The position numbers and the translations under genes were made by a program. A stretch of DNA of 64,000 nucleotides from Solobacterium sp. Lineage in GTDB: Bacteria; Bacillota_I; Bacilli_A; Erysipelotrichales; Erysipelotrichaceae. The stretch spans positions 1-64,000 of the forward strand of contig JAFWNG010000007.1 of assembly GCA_017510405.1 (NCBI GenBank), in the 5' to 3' direction. Every line of letters begins with the position of its first letter. Position 1 is the first letter of the stretch. The notes under the pieces are model-generated. The model saw only the letters and a program-made list of their open reading frames with translations. It had not been told where the DNA came from and did no database searches. This document shows positions 32,299 to 41,209 of the stretch, piece by piece.

Positions 32299-33825
32299 CT
32301 ATTCGGCAGCCTCTCCCTGCGGCACATCCGGTTTGAGCCGGATCCGCCTGCCGCCGCCGGATATAGCGTTCTGCGGACATACAAGGACGCACAGATGGCA
32401 GCCGACGCATTTCTTCGGATCGAGCAGAGGCCTTCGGATCTCTGACATCCGGAGCGCCTGATGACCTCCGTCCCGGCACGAGATCACGCACCTGCCGCAG
32501 CCGATGCATTTTTCCCGGATGAACTTCGGGAAAATGACCGTGTCTCTTTCCAGTACATCTGTCGTTTCACTGACCGATGCCAGTGCCAGTCCCCGTACGT
32601 CACGGACGCTGTGGAATCCCTTCTCTGCCAGGTACATATTCAGACCTGCCTTCAGATCATCGATGATGCGGTAACCGTACTGCATGACAGCCGTCGTCAC
32701 CTGAACACTGTCGGCACCCAGCATGATGAACTCCAGGGCATCCGTCCAGCTTTCAATGCCTCCCATACCGCTGATATGCATATCTGCCAGATTCTCATTT
32801 TTACCGAGTTCATCGATAAAACGCAGAGCGATCGGCTTGACGGCATTCCCGCTGTATCCGCCCACTGCGGACATGCCGTGGACTGCCGGCGAAGATACAT
32901 ACGTATGCGGATTGACGCCGACGATGCTTTTGATCGTATTGATCGCTGCGATGCCGTCTGCGCCGCCGCGTTTCGCAGCTTCCGCCGCCGCACTCATCCT
33001 GCCGACATTCGGCGTCAGTTTTGCAAGGATCGGGATATCCGTTCCCCGTCTTGCGGCTGCCGTAAAACGCTCCACAAGTTCCGGTACCTCGCCGATATCG
33101 GAACCGAGCCCGCCCTCTGCCATATTCGGACAGGAGAAATTCAGTTCAATGGCATCCGCACCGTTTTCCGCACAGAGGTGCGCCAGCTCCTCCCATTCCG
33201 CATCATTCTGACCCATGATCGACGCAAGAATGATCTTGGTCGGATATTTCTCCTTGAGCTGCCGGAAGACCGCCATATTCTCAGCGACCGAATGATCGGA
33301 AAGCTGTTCAATATTCTTGAAACCGATCATTGTTCCGTTATCGCCGCTGATCGCGGAAAAACGCGGTGACGCCTCATGGATCTCAAACGAACAGATCGTT
33401 TTAAAAGCAGCGCCTGCCCAGCCGGCTTCGAATGCCCTGGCACACATATCATACGTACTTGCCACGACGGAAGAGGACAGCAGGAACGGGTTTTCCAGCG
33501 GGATCCCGCATAGATCGGTGTGAAGCCGTTCTTCGTCTTCCGGAAGAAGAATCTCCAGGACCGGCTTTACTTCCTCATGAAGCCGCATCATCAGCTGACG
33601 GATGGATACGCCGCCATGCCGCACGCACGCGTCTTCACACGGCGCAGAACACGTACTGCACGGATCGATCTTAGGAAAACGGGAAGCTGCCGCTTTTTCA
33701 TTATCAAACCAGATGCTTCTGAGCATTGACGCACAGTCGATCCGGCCGCAGGCTTCGCTGCACGGGGCATGACTGCACAGAACGCAGCTGAGCATATCCG
33801 AGCGTTTTATATGCTTCTCAAACAT
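32299..33825 (-). CDS. PreA-like FMN/iron-sulfur oxidoreductase with N-terminal cysteine domain
   Basis: A 508-residue protein. Residues 1-75 hold two cysteine sets (SCVLCSHAPCSEACGRIDC and DPCSTCSAPCEDAC) like the N-terminal iron-sulfur adaptor of PreT and dihydropyrimidine dehydrogenase. Residues 100-420 are a dihydroorotate dehydrogenase-like FMN barrel (LNFSCPNMAEGGLGSD, ILAKLTPNV). The C-terminus has two [4Fe-4S] motifs, CIGCGRCVISC and CVGCHLCVLVC. The catalytic Cys of dihydropyrimidine dehydrogenase appears replaced by Ile in the GLGSDIG loop, so the substrate may differ. AAGGAG decides for the start at 33825 over one seven codons upstream. Confidence 0.82.
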   Translation of the reverse strand: MFEKHIKRSDMLSCVLCSHAPCSEACGRIDCASMLRSIWFDNEKAAASRFPKIDPCSTCSAPCEDACVRHGGVSIRQLMMRLHEEVKPVLEILLPEDEERLHTDLCGIPLENPFLLSSSVVASTYDMCARAFEAGWAGAAFKTICSFEIHEASPRFSAISGDNGTMIGFKNIEQLSDHSVAENMAVFRQLKEKYPTKIILASIMGQNDAEWEELAHLCAENGADAIELNFSCPNMAEGGLGSDIGEVPELVERFTAAARRGTDIPILAKLTPNVGRMSAAAEAAKRGGADGIAAINTIKSIVGVNPHTYVSSPAVHGMSAVGGYSGNAVKPIALRFIDELGKNENLADMHISGMGGIESWTDALEFIMLGADSVQVTTAVMQYGYRIIDDLKAGLNMYLAEKGFHSVRDVRGLALASVSETTDVLERDTVIFPKFIREKCIGCGRCVISCRDGGHQALRMSEIRRPLLDPKKCVGCHLCVLVCPQNAISGGGRRIRLKPDVPQGEAAE

Positions 33826-33853
33826 ACGGAACTCCTTAAAACACAAATAAAAT

Positions 33854-33889
33854 GGTCAGTCTCAAATGATGATTACTGACCACATTATA
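33854..33889 (-). promoter_or_regulatory. Promoter and palindrome before the PreA-like gene
   Basis: Minus strand: -10 TATAAT (33884-33889), then GGTCAGT and ACTGACC arms 14 bases apart (33854-33881), inside the 5' leader. It may be an operator or leader hairpin. Confidence 0.45.
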
Positions 33890-33965
33890 CCTTTTTGAAA
33901 AGCTGTGAAAAACCCCTGCCGGCCTTACGGATATAGTCTATCTTCGGGTATGGTTCTTTCCTCTT

Positions 33966-34520
33966 TTATCCGTTTGTATCCTGCGCTGCCGGGGCTGTTC
34001 CGTCTGCCCGGTTCTGATACCGGCGGATCGTTTCGACCATCTTCTTATTGCGGAACAGCGCTTCGATCTCATCCATATCCACAGTACGGCCGGAAAGAAT
34101 TCCCTGGATCAGCACTTCCGCATACAGAACTTCCCGTGTCATTGGATCCCTGAGGTATGTCAGAAGATCGATATTCATCTTCTCATTGATCCCTTCGACC
34201 ATGCCGGTAAAGAATGTGCTTTTTTCACCCAGATACCGGCCGACGTTCTCGATGCATTCAAAGCCGCTGATGACATCCTCTGTCCGCATCAGCTTCCGGT
34301 CACCGGCTGCGAACGTTCCGCCGTTGAGCAGTTTGTCCGCTGTTGTATCAAGTATATCGCACAGTTCCAGCAGAATGCCTGTATCCGGCAGCGCGTCGCC
34401 GTTTTCCCATTTGGAAACTGCCTGAAAGGATATATTCAGTTTTTCCGCAAGTTCCTTCTGTGTCATGCCGGCGGATTTCCGCTGGCGCTGGATGTATTTC
34501 CCGATCTTCAGTGTATCCAT
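33966..34520 (-). CDS. XRE-family transcriptional regulator
   Basis: A 184-residue regulator: N-terminal Cro/CI helix-turn-helix (residues 4-64, GMTQKELAEKLNISFQAVSK then WENGDALPD) followed by a C-terminal region of about 110 residues without a recognised fold, rich in charged helix (EALFRNKKMVETIRRYQNR). Typical of Firmicute regulators that pair a DNA-binding domain with a sensor of unknown ligand. Stand-alone; divergent partners not evident. Confidence 0.85.
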   Translation of the reverse strand: MDTLKIGKYIQRQRKSAGMTQKELAEKLNISFQAVSKWENGDALPDTGILLELCDILDTTADKLLNGGTFAAGDRKLMRTEDVISGFECIENVGRYLGEKSTFFTGMVEGINEKMNIDLLTYLRDPMTREVLYAEVLIQGILSGRTVDMDEIEALFRNKKMVETIRRYQNRADGTAPAAQDTNG

Positions 34521-34620
34521 GTTTTCCTCCTGTTTTCTGTACTGTCATCATAATTCAGGAATCCACTGCCGTGAATAACGCGAAAATCGAATATATTCCA
34601 CTCTGAGTTGAGTAACAGAC

Positions 34621-34650
34621 ATATAAAAACCCGGCATGATCACAGCCGGG
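34621..34650 (-). terminator. Terminator overlapping the XRE-AbrB stop codon
   Basis: Minus strand: CCCGGC-TGTGATCAT-GCCGGG followed by TTTTTAT. The left arm includes the TGA stop of the XRE-AbrB gene. It ends the hydrolase-regulator pair. Confidence 0.82.
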
Positions 34651-35074
34651 CGGAAGCGTATTCCATCATTTTCTTCATTTTTTCTTCAAACATTTCGGCG
34701 GGAACCAGAGCAATGCCTTCGCGGTCATCGCTGAGGATGATCAGCCGCTGTCCGCCGGAAAGATTGAACCGGTCGCGCACTGCCTTGGGAATGACCAGCT
34801 GTCCGCGTTCATTGATTACCGCGGATCCCCAGATATTCTTTCCTTCCGGTGCCGGCGGCAGGACCTGTCCGCCGTCCATCTTCTGTGTTTTGATCAGACT
34901 GTCGATCGTGATCCCGTAGATGTCCGCCAGCCGGCTGCATTTTTCGATATCCGGAACCGTGGCGCCGCTTTCCCATTTTGCGTATGCCTGCCGGGATATG
35001 CCGATCTTCCCGGCGATCTCCTCCTGGGAGTATCCGTTGACGTTTCTCAGTACGATCAGGTTGTCTTTCAGCAT
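34640..35074 (-). CDS. XRE helix-turn-helix fused to an AbrB/SpoVT DNA-binding domain
   Basis: A 144-residue protein with two DNA-binding domains: Cro/CI HTH at 5-60 (GYSQEEIAGKIGISRQAYAK) and an AbrB/MazE swapped-hairpin at 85-130 (GSAVINERGQLVIPKAVRDR). The start at 35074 lies behind AGAGGTGG, one base after the stop of the upstream hydrolase, so translation is coupled. A GTG three codons upstream is possible but overlaps the ribosome site. Likely an autoregulator of this small operon. Confidence 0.85.
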   Translation of the reverse strand: MLKDNLIVLRNVNGYSQEEIAGKIGISRQAYAKWESGATVPDIEKCSRLADIYGITIDSLIKTQKMDGGQVLPPAPEGKNIWGSAVINERGQLVIPKAVRDRFNLSGGQRLIILSDDREGIALVPAEMFEEKMKKMMEYASARL

Positions 35075-35075
35075 T

Positions 35076-36134
35076 TTATCCACCTCTTTCCTGCAGAGAA
35101 TTCACTGCGCTGATATATACATCACTGTGTACGGTATGGATCACATGATCACTGGTATCGGTCTCAACAAAGCGGCAGTTTTCTCCGATATATCCGACTG
35201 CCCGCTCGGCCTGGCTGCGGGACGCCGCGCCAAGTACCGTTCCGTTTTCATCGATGCTTTCCCGGGCATGTATATAGACGCAGGGAATGTGAATATCCGA
35301 TAAGATTTTCTCATGTGTCAGGCCGTGATTCCAGCTCAGATCATAAAACCTTTCTCCGTAAGCCATATCATATTCCTGCGCAAACTGGAAGATATACCAG
35401 ATGGATGACGGCAGAAAGCCGATCCGAACGGGCTCGCCGGGATGTCTGTCATGGTACTTCTGCGCATAGTCCGCGATCTTCGGCATAGCGTCTTTCATGA
35501 ACGTCTGTCCCCAGTAACAGTGACGCAGATAATACGCCTCCCAGCATTCCTTCCGGTCCGTAAGACGGTAGTCATGCAGAGGCTTATAGGTGTCTTTATA
35601 GGCAAAACTGTCTTCCCATCCTTCGCCGGCAGTGGAGAATATCGGCGGATCTTCGAGAACCGCACCGATGACGTTCCTGCCGCCGTATGCCGCAGTATAC
35701 GCAGCTGTTACAGCGCCGTTTGAATGGCCGCATACGACGGTCGGTTCCTGGATCACGTTGTCGATAAACCAGATGATATCGTCGCCGTTCACATCCAGAT
35801 AATACAGTTCTTCCGCATGCGACGATCTGCCGTGCCCGTATACATCGATGGCGTAGATATGCCACTTCCGGCTGAGTTCCGGCAGAACAAGAGCATAGTC
35901 CTGCCAGATCCCCATCTGTCCGTGGATCAGCAGAAGTGCCGGCCTGTCGTTTTTCACTTCGCCGTAGTTTATGACGCGTCCGCCCGGGAGCTGCGCCTGT
36001 TTTTCCTCTGCTCCGGCTTTCTGGAGCGCTTTTTCGTATTTCCGGTACCACCGGATATTCTTCTGCCAGTAAATGACAAAGGCAGCCGCTGCCGCAGCTA
36101 TGATAAAAAGCAGGATCATTCCAATCGTTTTCAT
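35076..36134 (-). CDS. Membrane-anchored alpha/beta hydrolase
   Basis: A 352-residue protein with one N-terminal helix (residues 5-24) and an alpha/beta hydrolase domain, probably outside or at the membrane face. LLLIHGQMGIWQDY near residue 68, nucleophile elbow VVCGHSNGAVTA near 134 and a C-terminal DTSDHVIHT with the catalytic His. It is clearly a paralogue of the gene at 50330 (shared LEDPP segment and topology). AGGAG lies about 14 bases before the ATG, longer than ideal; the group II intron ends just upstream. Confidence 0.83.
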   Translation of the reverse strand: MKTIGMILLFIIAAAAAAFVIYWQKNIRWYRKYEKALQKAGAEEKQAQLPGGRVINYGEVKNDRPALLLIHGQMGIWQDYALVLPELSRKWHIYAIDVYGHGRSSHAEELYYLDVNGDDIIWFIDNVIQEPTVVCGHSNGAVTAAYTAAYGGRNVIGAVLEDPPIFSTAGEGWEDSFAYKDTYKPLHDYRLTDRKECWEAYYLRHCYWGQTFMKDAMPKIADYAQKYHDRHPGEPVRIGFLPSSIWYIFQFAQEYDMAYGERFYDLSWNHGLTHEKILSDIHIPCVYIHARESIDENGTVLGAASRSQAERAVGYIGENCRFVETDTSDHVIHTVHSDVYISAVNSLQERGG

Positions 36135-36182
36135 AAGTAAATTTATTTCTCCTTTCAGAATAACAATCGAAATAAACTCCTC

Positions 36183-36220
<38 letters not shown>

Positions 36221-36241
36221 CACTTTCACTTTCGAATGTTG

Positions 36242-37525
36242 TCAGTTATACACGACTCCCCCTGCATTCCATATGTTTACATGGATGTACGGGCGCCGGA
36301 TCAATGCATTCCACACGATCGAGAATTTATCGATGTTGAAGCTCTTTCTCTGACTCCTTCTGTTCATCCATTTGTAAACCACCCAGAATGCATGGTTATA
36401 CAGTCCTTTGACTTCCGATATTGATCCGCTGACACTGTAGTAGTTGTTCGTCCCGATCAGCTTCCGATTCAGCTTTGACATGAATGTCATGAATTCCATG
36501 TTCCTGTTCTCTTTCACCCATTTCTTCAGGTTTGCTATAAACTGCTTCTTCTTTTTCTTGCTGACCTTATGTCCTACTGTGTATTTGCCTTTTCTCGTTT
36601 TGGAATTCACATGTGTGAATCCAAGGAAGTCAAATGTATCTTTTGTTGTACTGTTTCTGCCAAAGGGTATGATCTTCGTCTTATCATCCGCAGTTTCCAG
36701 CCCGAATTGCGCAAGTCTTTCTTTCAATGCTTCAAATATTGCATGTGCCTCATTTTCATACTGACACATGATGATGAAGTCATCCGCATATCTAACAAGA
36801 TACGCTTCCCCTTTCAGCTGCGGTTTGATGCATTTCTCAAACCACAGATCCAGTACATAGTGGAGATACACATTTGCCAGCACGGGTGAAATCAATCCTC
36901 CCTGCGGTGTGCCGACACTTGAGTCTTCATAGCGGTTGCCCACCATGATGCCAGCCTTCAGGAATCTCACTATGTATCTCAGGAAGTTCTTGTCTGCTAT
37001 ATCATTTTCAAGAAACTTCATGAGCCATTCATGGTCTACATTGTCAAAGAATCCTTTGATGTCGCAGTCCAGTATATAGTTCACTTTCCTGAACATGATC
37101 AGATCATTCACTGCCTTGATCGCATCGTGTGCTTTCCTTCCGGGTCTGAATCCGTACGAACAGTCAAGGAATCTCGGTTCATATACATCGTTCAGTATAT
37201 CTGCCATGACCCCCTGTACCAGCTTGTCTTCATAGCTCGGTATTCCAAGCGGTCTTGTCTTGCCGTTTGCCTTGGGTATTTCCACCCTCCGCACAGGCTG
37301 AGGCCTGTATGAGAAACTTTTCATTCTCTTAACGAGATCCTTCAGGTTCTCTTCAAGATTCTTCTCATACTCTTCCTTGGTTACCCTGTCCACTCCGACT
37401 GCCTTGTGTCTGTCCTGTCTTCTGTGTTCCGCATACAGCGTCTCATAGTTGACATGGTTGATTAACGTTTCCAGTCTGGCATGTTTCTCTGACAATGTCC
37501 TTATATCCTGCTGTTTCGTTGCCAT
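36242..37525 (-). CDS. ltrA: Group II intron reverse transcriptase/maturase
   Basis: A 427-residue intron-encoded protein. Reverse transcriptase blocks cover residues 40-310: RPLGIPSYEDKLVQGVMADI, CSYGFRPGRKAHDAI, the template-switch block GTPQGGLISPVLANVYLHY and the catalytic LVRYADDFIIMC. The maturase X domain follows (about 330-427). No HNH endonuclease domain is present, so mobility would use endonuclease-independent retrohoming. The frame is intact. Confidence 0.95.
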   Translation of the reverse strand: MATKQQDIRTLSEKHARLETLINHVNYETLYAEHRRQDRHKAVGVDRVTKEEYEKNLEENLKDLVKRMKSFSYRPQPVRRVEIPKANGKTRPLGIPSYEDKLVQGVMADILNDVYEPRFLDCSYGFRPGRKAHDAIKAVNDLIMFRKVNYILDCDIKGFFDNVDHEWLMKFLENDIADKNFLRYIVRFLKAGIMVGNRYEDSSVGTPQGGLISPVLANVYLHYVLDLWFEKCIKPQLKGEAYLVRYADDFIIMCQYENEAHAIFEALKERLAQFGLETADDKTKIIPFGRNSTTKDTFDFLGFTHVNSKTRKGKYTVGHKVSKKKKKQFIANLKKWVKENRNMEFMTFMSKLNRKLIGTNNYYSVSGSISEVKGLYNHAFWVVYKWMNRRSQRKSFNIDKFSIVWNALIRRPYIHVNIWNAGGVVYN

Positions 37526-38140
37526 GCTTTATTTAACCTCCAGTGTTAAACATGTCTCCCATCAGGAAACGTGATTGTGTTTCGGCCCTTCGCTCCATAT
37601 ACTTTCATTTACTTCATCACTACTACGGCCTCATCGGACTCCTTACAGTTCTTTTCGCTTCCTTGTGTTGCTGGCACTTGTCTGCGATACCTTTGTTATC
37701 AGGAAACTGCAAGGCCTCCCAGGTATACAATCAATACCTTGACTCCTCTCCCTTCTTTCAAACGCCGGCGGTGCCTCCCCATTCTCGCGCTATCGAATGG
37801 CTTGTGTTGGCTGCGACATATATGAGTGTATCGCCCACCGCTTTGCTGGTACTAACGACGCTAAATTGATTCAGGCTCTCGCTTTAGGGCTCTGAGTCTT
37901 TCCTGCCTACGCTTAAACCTAACCTCACGGCTTCGGCTCCAAGGCTGGATACCGGCTCCTCGCTACGGATTACCGGGTCGGGAGTTTCACCCGACTATAT
38001 TGAATGCACCGAACTGGCGCACCATAAGCTTTCCTCATAGGTACTGTACGGCGTGGCTGCCGGTTCTTCCACCAATCAAAGATGTCAAAAATAGCGAATT
38101 CCTGTTATGTCCGGTTGCGCAGAGCATACTTCTGCCGCTC

Positions 38141-38902
38141 TCATCCCTCCGGAAAGAAGAATTCCATGGTGTATTTGTTCGCCAGGCTCATATGCGCAGG
38201 ATTCTGAAAGCGGTGATCCGCGTCCGCGACCGGAATAAACTCGATCACATTATTCTCAGCAAACTGTCTGCCTGCCTCGAACGGAACGACTTCGTCCTTC
38301 GTTCCGTGAAGGATCAGCAGATCGTCCGCGTATTCCAGATAGTCCCGCTGACGGATATCATTCGTCTTCAGATCTTCCAGGAAAGAGCGTGTCACAAGTA
38401 TTTTCCGGTCAAAGCCGACCTGCACGTCTTTTCCCTTCCGGATCCTGTCAAACTCATCTTTTTTCATGATCGCTTCTGTCAGGACATCGTACATATCGAC
38501 GGCAGGACACCGCAGCGAGATCTTACGGAACGGATTTCCGTTTTCGGAAATGTATTTCAGGACCAGGTATCCGCCGAAGCTGGTCGCATAGGCATACAGA
38601 TCCTGTATGCCGAGTTTTGTCCGGACTTCCTCTATGACGAGACGCAGGTACGTGCTGCAGTCTTCCAGTACGATCTTCTTCCGGACATCGTCGCCGTGGG
38701 ACGGCCAGTTGAACACGATCACGGCTGCGTCTTTGTGCTTTGACAGCAGTTTCTCGGAAAACCGGCCGGCCGCGTTGTTGTCCTTGTGACCGGCAAAACC
38801 GGTGCCGTATATGACCGCTTTGCGGGCTTTGCAGTTATCGATAAAGTACATTTTGCATCGTATATTGATGCCGTTTGCGTTTATTTCAAAATATCTGTTC
38901 AT
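38141..38902 (-). CDS. Alpha/beta hydrolase (serine aminopeptidase S33-like)
   Basis: A 253-residue soluble hydrolase. AVIYGTGFAGHKDN near residue 29 is the oxyanion region, YAYATSFGGYLVLKY near 105 the nucleophile elbow (A-T-S-F-G), LILHGTKDEVVPFE near 197 the acid and ADADHRFQNP near 228 the histidine. It is upstream of the intron and may once have been co-transcribed with the hydrolase at 35076. Positions 38,023-38,140 hold no gene. The 230 bases upstream (38,903-39,133) contain only the next gene's terminator. Confidence 0.85.
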   Translation of the reverse strand: MNRYFEINANGINIRCKMYFIDNCKARKAVIYGTGFAGHKDNNAAGRFSEKLLSKHKDAAVIVFNWPSHGDDVRKKIVLEDCSTYLRLVIEEVRTKLGIQDLYAYATSFGGYLVLKYISENGNPFRKISLRCPAVDMYDVLTEAIMKKDEFDRIRKGKDVQVGFDRKILVTRSFLEDLKTNDIRQRDYLEYADDLLILHGTKDEVVPFEAGRQFAENNVIEFIPVADADHRFQNPAHMSLANKYTMEFFFPEG

Positions 38903-39100
38903 TTCTGTTTTCTCCTTTGCTGTTTACCGCAGTCACTGCGGCAGACGCTGATGTATGTTCATTCATGGCGCGCCGTGAAAAGATCCTCTCTGGATCGAAG
39001 TGCTGAACCCCAGGGAAAGTATAAACCGAAAAGGTCAATGACGACGTCCCGGGGTGCGGTTTCTTCCTGCTGTATTCCCCTATGCCGGGCATGGCAGGAA

Positions 39101-39127
39101 AAAGAAAAGGAGCGGTTCACTCCTTTT
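39101..39127 (-). terminator. Terminator of the GNAT gene at 39134
   Basis: Minus strand: AAAAGGAG-TGAACCG-CTCCTTTT followed by CTTTTT, directly after the GNAT stop. Confidence 0.8.
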
Positions 39128-39133
39128 ACATAA

Positions 39134-39610
39134 TCAGAGATGTTTCCGGCTGCGCCGTTTCATCAGATGATATCCGGAATCGTCATCTGTGAATCCGACG
39201 GACCGGTACAGAGGATACCCTGCGTCGGTAGCCTTTAATTCCACCACGGACAGATCCAGTTCTTCCGCATCCTCAATGAGCTGTTTCATGACCGCACCGG
39301 CGTATCCCCGGCGGCGGTATGCCGGTCTGGTATAGACATTGAGTACCGTTCCCGTCCTTCCGTTGATAAAGGCAGGACTCATCGGTTTTTCAACGACAAG
39401 AAGAAATGCGCAGGAAACGATATCGCTTCCCTCCCGTACGACAAAGCAGAACAGATCTCTGTTCAGATGCGCTCTGAAATACTCCGGCAGACTGTCCAGG
39501 ATCCGATTCCTGTCCTCATCACGGAGAGATCCATGATCTTCCACCAGGTATTCCATTCGCAGTTCTGTCAGTGTATTGATATCGGACTCCTGTACTTTTT
39601 CGACTTTCAT
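39134..39610 (-). CDS. GNAT family N-acetyltransferase
   Basis: A 158-residue acetyltransferase. NVYTRPAYRRRGYAGAVMKQ near residue 92 is a textbook acetyl-CoA loop, followed by LKATDAGYPLYRSVGFTDDD near 125. The N-terminus (ITLTELRMEYLVED-like segment) matches the family common in Firmicutes that also contains putative antibiotic or polyamine acetylases. Acceptor unknown. It follows the ABC transporter pair by 30 bases and may be co-transcribed. Confidence 0.85.
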   Translation of the reverse strand: MKVEKVQESDINTLTELRMEYLVEDHGSLRDEDRNRILDSLPEYFRAHLNRDLFCFVVREGSDIVSCAFLLVVEKPMSPAFINGRTGTVLNVYTRPAYRRRGYAGAVMKQLIEDAEELDLSVVELKATDAGYPLYRSVGFTDDDSGYHLMKRRSRKHL

Positions 39611-39640
39611 GCGCTCTCCTTTATCCGGTTCTTCTCTGTT

Positions 39641-40294
39641 TTACAGATCCACCCTTTCAAAATCATAACATGCTTTCCAGCAGGAGATCAGTGTGAGAAG
39701 GCTAAATACGGCAAGTCCTGCGCAGAGCATGATCAGCTGCAGTCCGAAATGCTCTGTTCCAAACGCATTCAGGTTTTCCAGTCCCCGGATATGATGCATC
39801 GCTTCCGCCGCAGATAATGTCAGAAAAGCAATGACGATATATGCGATGAACGGCCGCCCTATTTTGCGGGCAGTTCGGAAGAAGCCGCCGACAAAGATCA
39901 GATTGAACAGACCGAAGATGACAAGCGCCGCACCAAGCGCAAACAGATTGGCATTCATCAGCGCATTTGCCCTGTATACCGGAGCGTCCGCCAGCACGGT
40001 CATTCTGATCACGGAAGCCGCGCCCATGACCGCGAAAGCGCACGCTTCTATGAAGCATACGAACAGATATCTGCCTTTTACCACATCGCTTTTCGCAATC
40101 GGCAGTAGGGCTGAGAATGTGACGTCGTTGGCTTCTCTTGCGTACTGAAAACTTTGAAACAGTCCCAGTGTCACAAAGAATGCCGAACACAGGATCGGAT
40201 ATCCCGGGATCAGAAACATCAGTCCGAAAGGGATGAACGCAAACGCCAGCGGCGACGCGCTGAGCCGGATCTCTTTCCGCAGAATGTCACGCAT
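39641..40294 (-). CDS. ABC-2 type transporter permease
   Basis: A 217-residue membrane protein with six predicted helices, matching the small ABC-2 permeases (PF13346 type) that pair with a GntR regulator and ATPase in Firmicutes. SFQYAREANDVTFSALLPI near residue 50 is a typical early-loop motif of that family. ATG 40294 is preceded by AGAGGTG; it overlaps the ATPase gene by eight bases. The cargo is unknown; such pairs often concern peptide or antibiotic resistance. Confidence 0.8.
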   Translation of the reverse strand: MRDILRKEIRLSASPLAFAFIPFGLMFLIPGYPILCSAFFVTLGLFQSFQYAREANDVTFSALLPIAKSDVVKGRYLFVCFIEACAFAVMGAASVIRMTVLADAPVYRANALMNANLFALGAALVIFGLFNLIFVGGFFRTARKIGRPFIAYIVIAFLTLSAAEAMHHIRGLENLNAFGTEHFGLQLIMLCAGLAVFSLLTLISCWKACYDFERVDL

Positions 40295-41009
40295 GATGGT
40301 CACCTCTTTCCATTCTCAGCATGGTCTCCTCCAGGCTTTCTCCTGCCAGCGAGAACCTGCCGATAAACTCTTCCCTGGGCAGCGCCGCAGCGATCCTTCC
40401 TTTCGAGATATATACGATATCATCCGCGCATTTCTCAATGTCGGAAATGATATGGGTTGAGAAAAACACCGCCGTTCCTTCGTCTTTCAGCGCTGTGAAT
40501 ACGTCCAGCAGCTCATTCCGGGAAAACGGATCCAGACCGCTCGTCGGCTCATCCAGGATCAGCATTTCCGCTTTATGGGAAAGCGCCAGAAGAAGATTGA
40601 ACTTCACCTTCATGCCCTCTGACAGCTGGGACGGCGTCTTGTTTTCGTCCAGTTCAAAATAATCCAGATACTTTCTGTACGCTTCGCTGTCCCATGTATC
40701 GTAAAACCTGTGCACCGTATCGACGATGTCGCGGATCTTCTTTCCGGGAAACCAGCTGACTGTTCCGGTGGAATAGCCGATCCGCTTCTTGATCTGTTTT
40801 TCGTTCGCGCTGAGCGGTTCGCCGAAATACCGGATCTCCCCGCTGTCGGGATGTACCAGATTCAGCATGGATTTGATCGTTGTGGTTTTTCCGGCTCCGT
40901 TTCTTCCTATGAACCCGGTGATCCTGCCGGCTTTGATATCGAATGATACATCCTGCAGTTCAAAAGACGGGTATTTCTTGCCAAGATGACGCACTTCCGC
41001 AATACTCAT
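40287..41009 (-). CDS. ABC transporter ATP-binding protein
   Basis: A 240-residue ATPase. Walker A GRNGAGKTTTIKSM near residue 34, signature LSEGMKVKFNLLLAL near 130, Walker B MLILDEPTSGLDP near 148 and switch His in FFSTHIISDIE near 185. The start at 41009 follows GGAGGAGGAACGT; a TTG start five codons upstream is rejected. Partner permease overlaps. No GntR gene is beside it, although a palindrome lies in the promoter area. Confidence 0.92.
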   Translation of the reverse strand: MSIAEVRHLGKKYPSFELQDVSFDIKAGRITGFIGRNGAGKTTTIKSMLNLVHPDSGEIRYFGEPLSANEKQIKKRIGYSTGTVSWFPGKKIRDIVDTVHRFYDTWDSEAYRKYLDYFELDENKTPSQLSEGMKVKFNLLLALSHKAEMLILDEPTSGLDPFSRNELLDVFTALKDEGTAVFFSTHIISDIEKCADDIVYISKGRIAAALPREEFIGRFSLAGESLEETMLRMERGDHHA

Positions 41010-41051
41010 ACGTTCCTCCTCCAAAGATGATTTCTATGAATATCGTAATGC

Positions 41052-41077
41052 GCGGTTGCAATTAATCTACCAACCGC
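41052..41077. promoter_or_regulatory. Palindromic operator candidate before the ABC pair
   Basis: GCGGTTG and CAACCGC form a perfect 7-base dyad 12 bases apart, about 43 bases upstream of the ATPase start. A regulator is not encoded nearby. Confidence 0.4.
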
Positions 41078-41118
41078 ACTTGGCAGAAATATTCGATCTC
41101 TGTTGTGTTCCGTTGCGT

Positions 41119-41149
41119 AAAAAAGATGCCCGCTGAATACCGGACATCT
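41119..41149 (-). terminator. Terminator of the redox operon
   Basis: Minus strand: AGATGTCCG paired with CGGGCATCT (one mismatch) around an 8-base loop, followed by TTTTTT. It is downstream of the lipoprotein at 41210 and marks the end of the TetR-headed gene series. Confidence 0.8.
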
Positions 41150-41209
41150 GATCTTCCTGTGTATCAATGATTTCTATAGTGACAGGTCTGCCGCAGCAGC
41201 AGGCAGATG

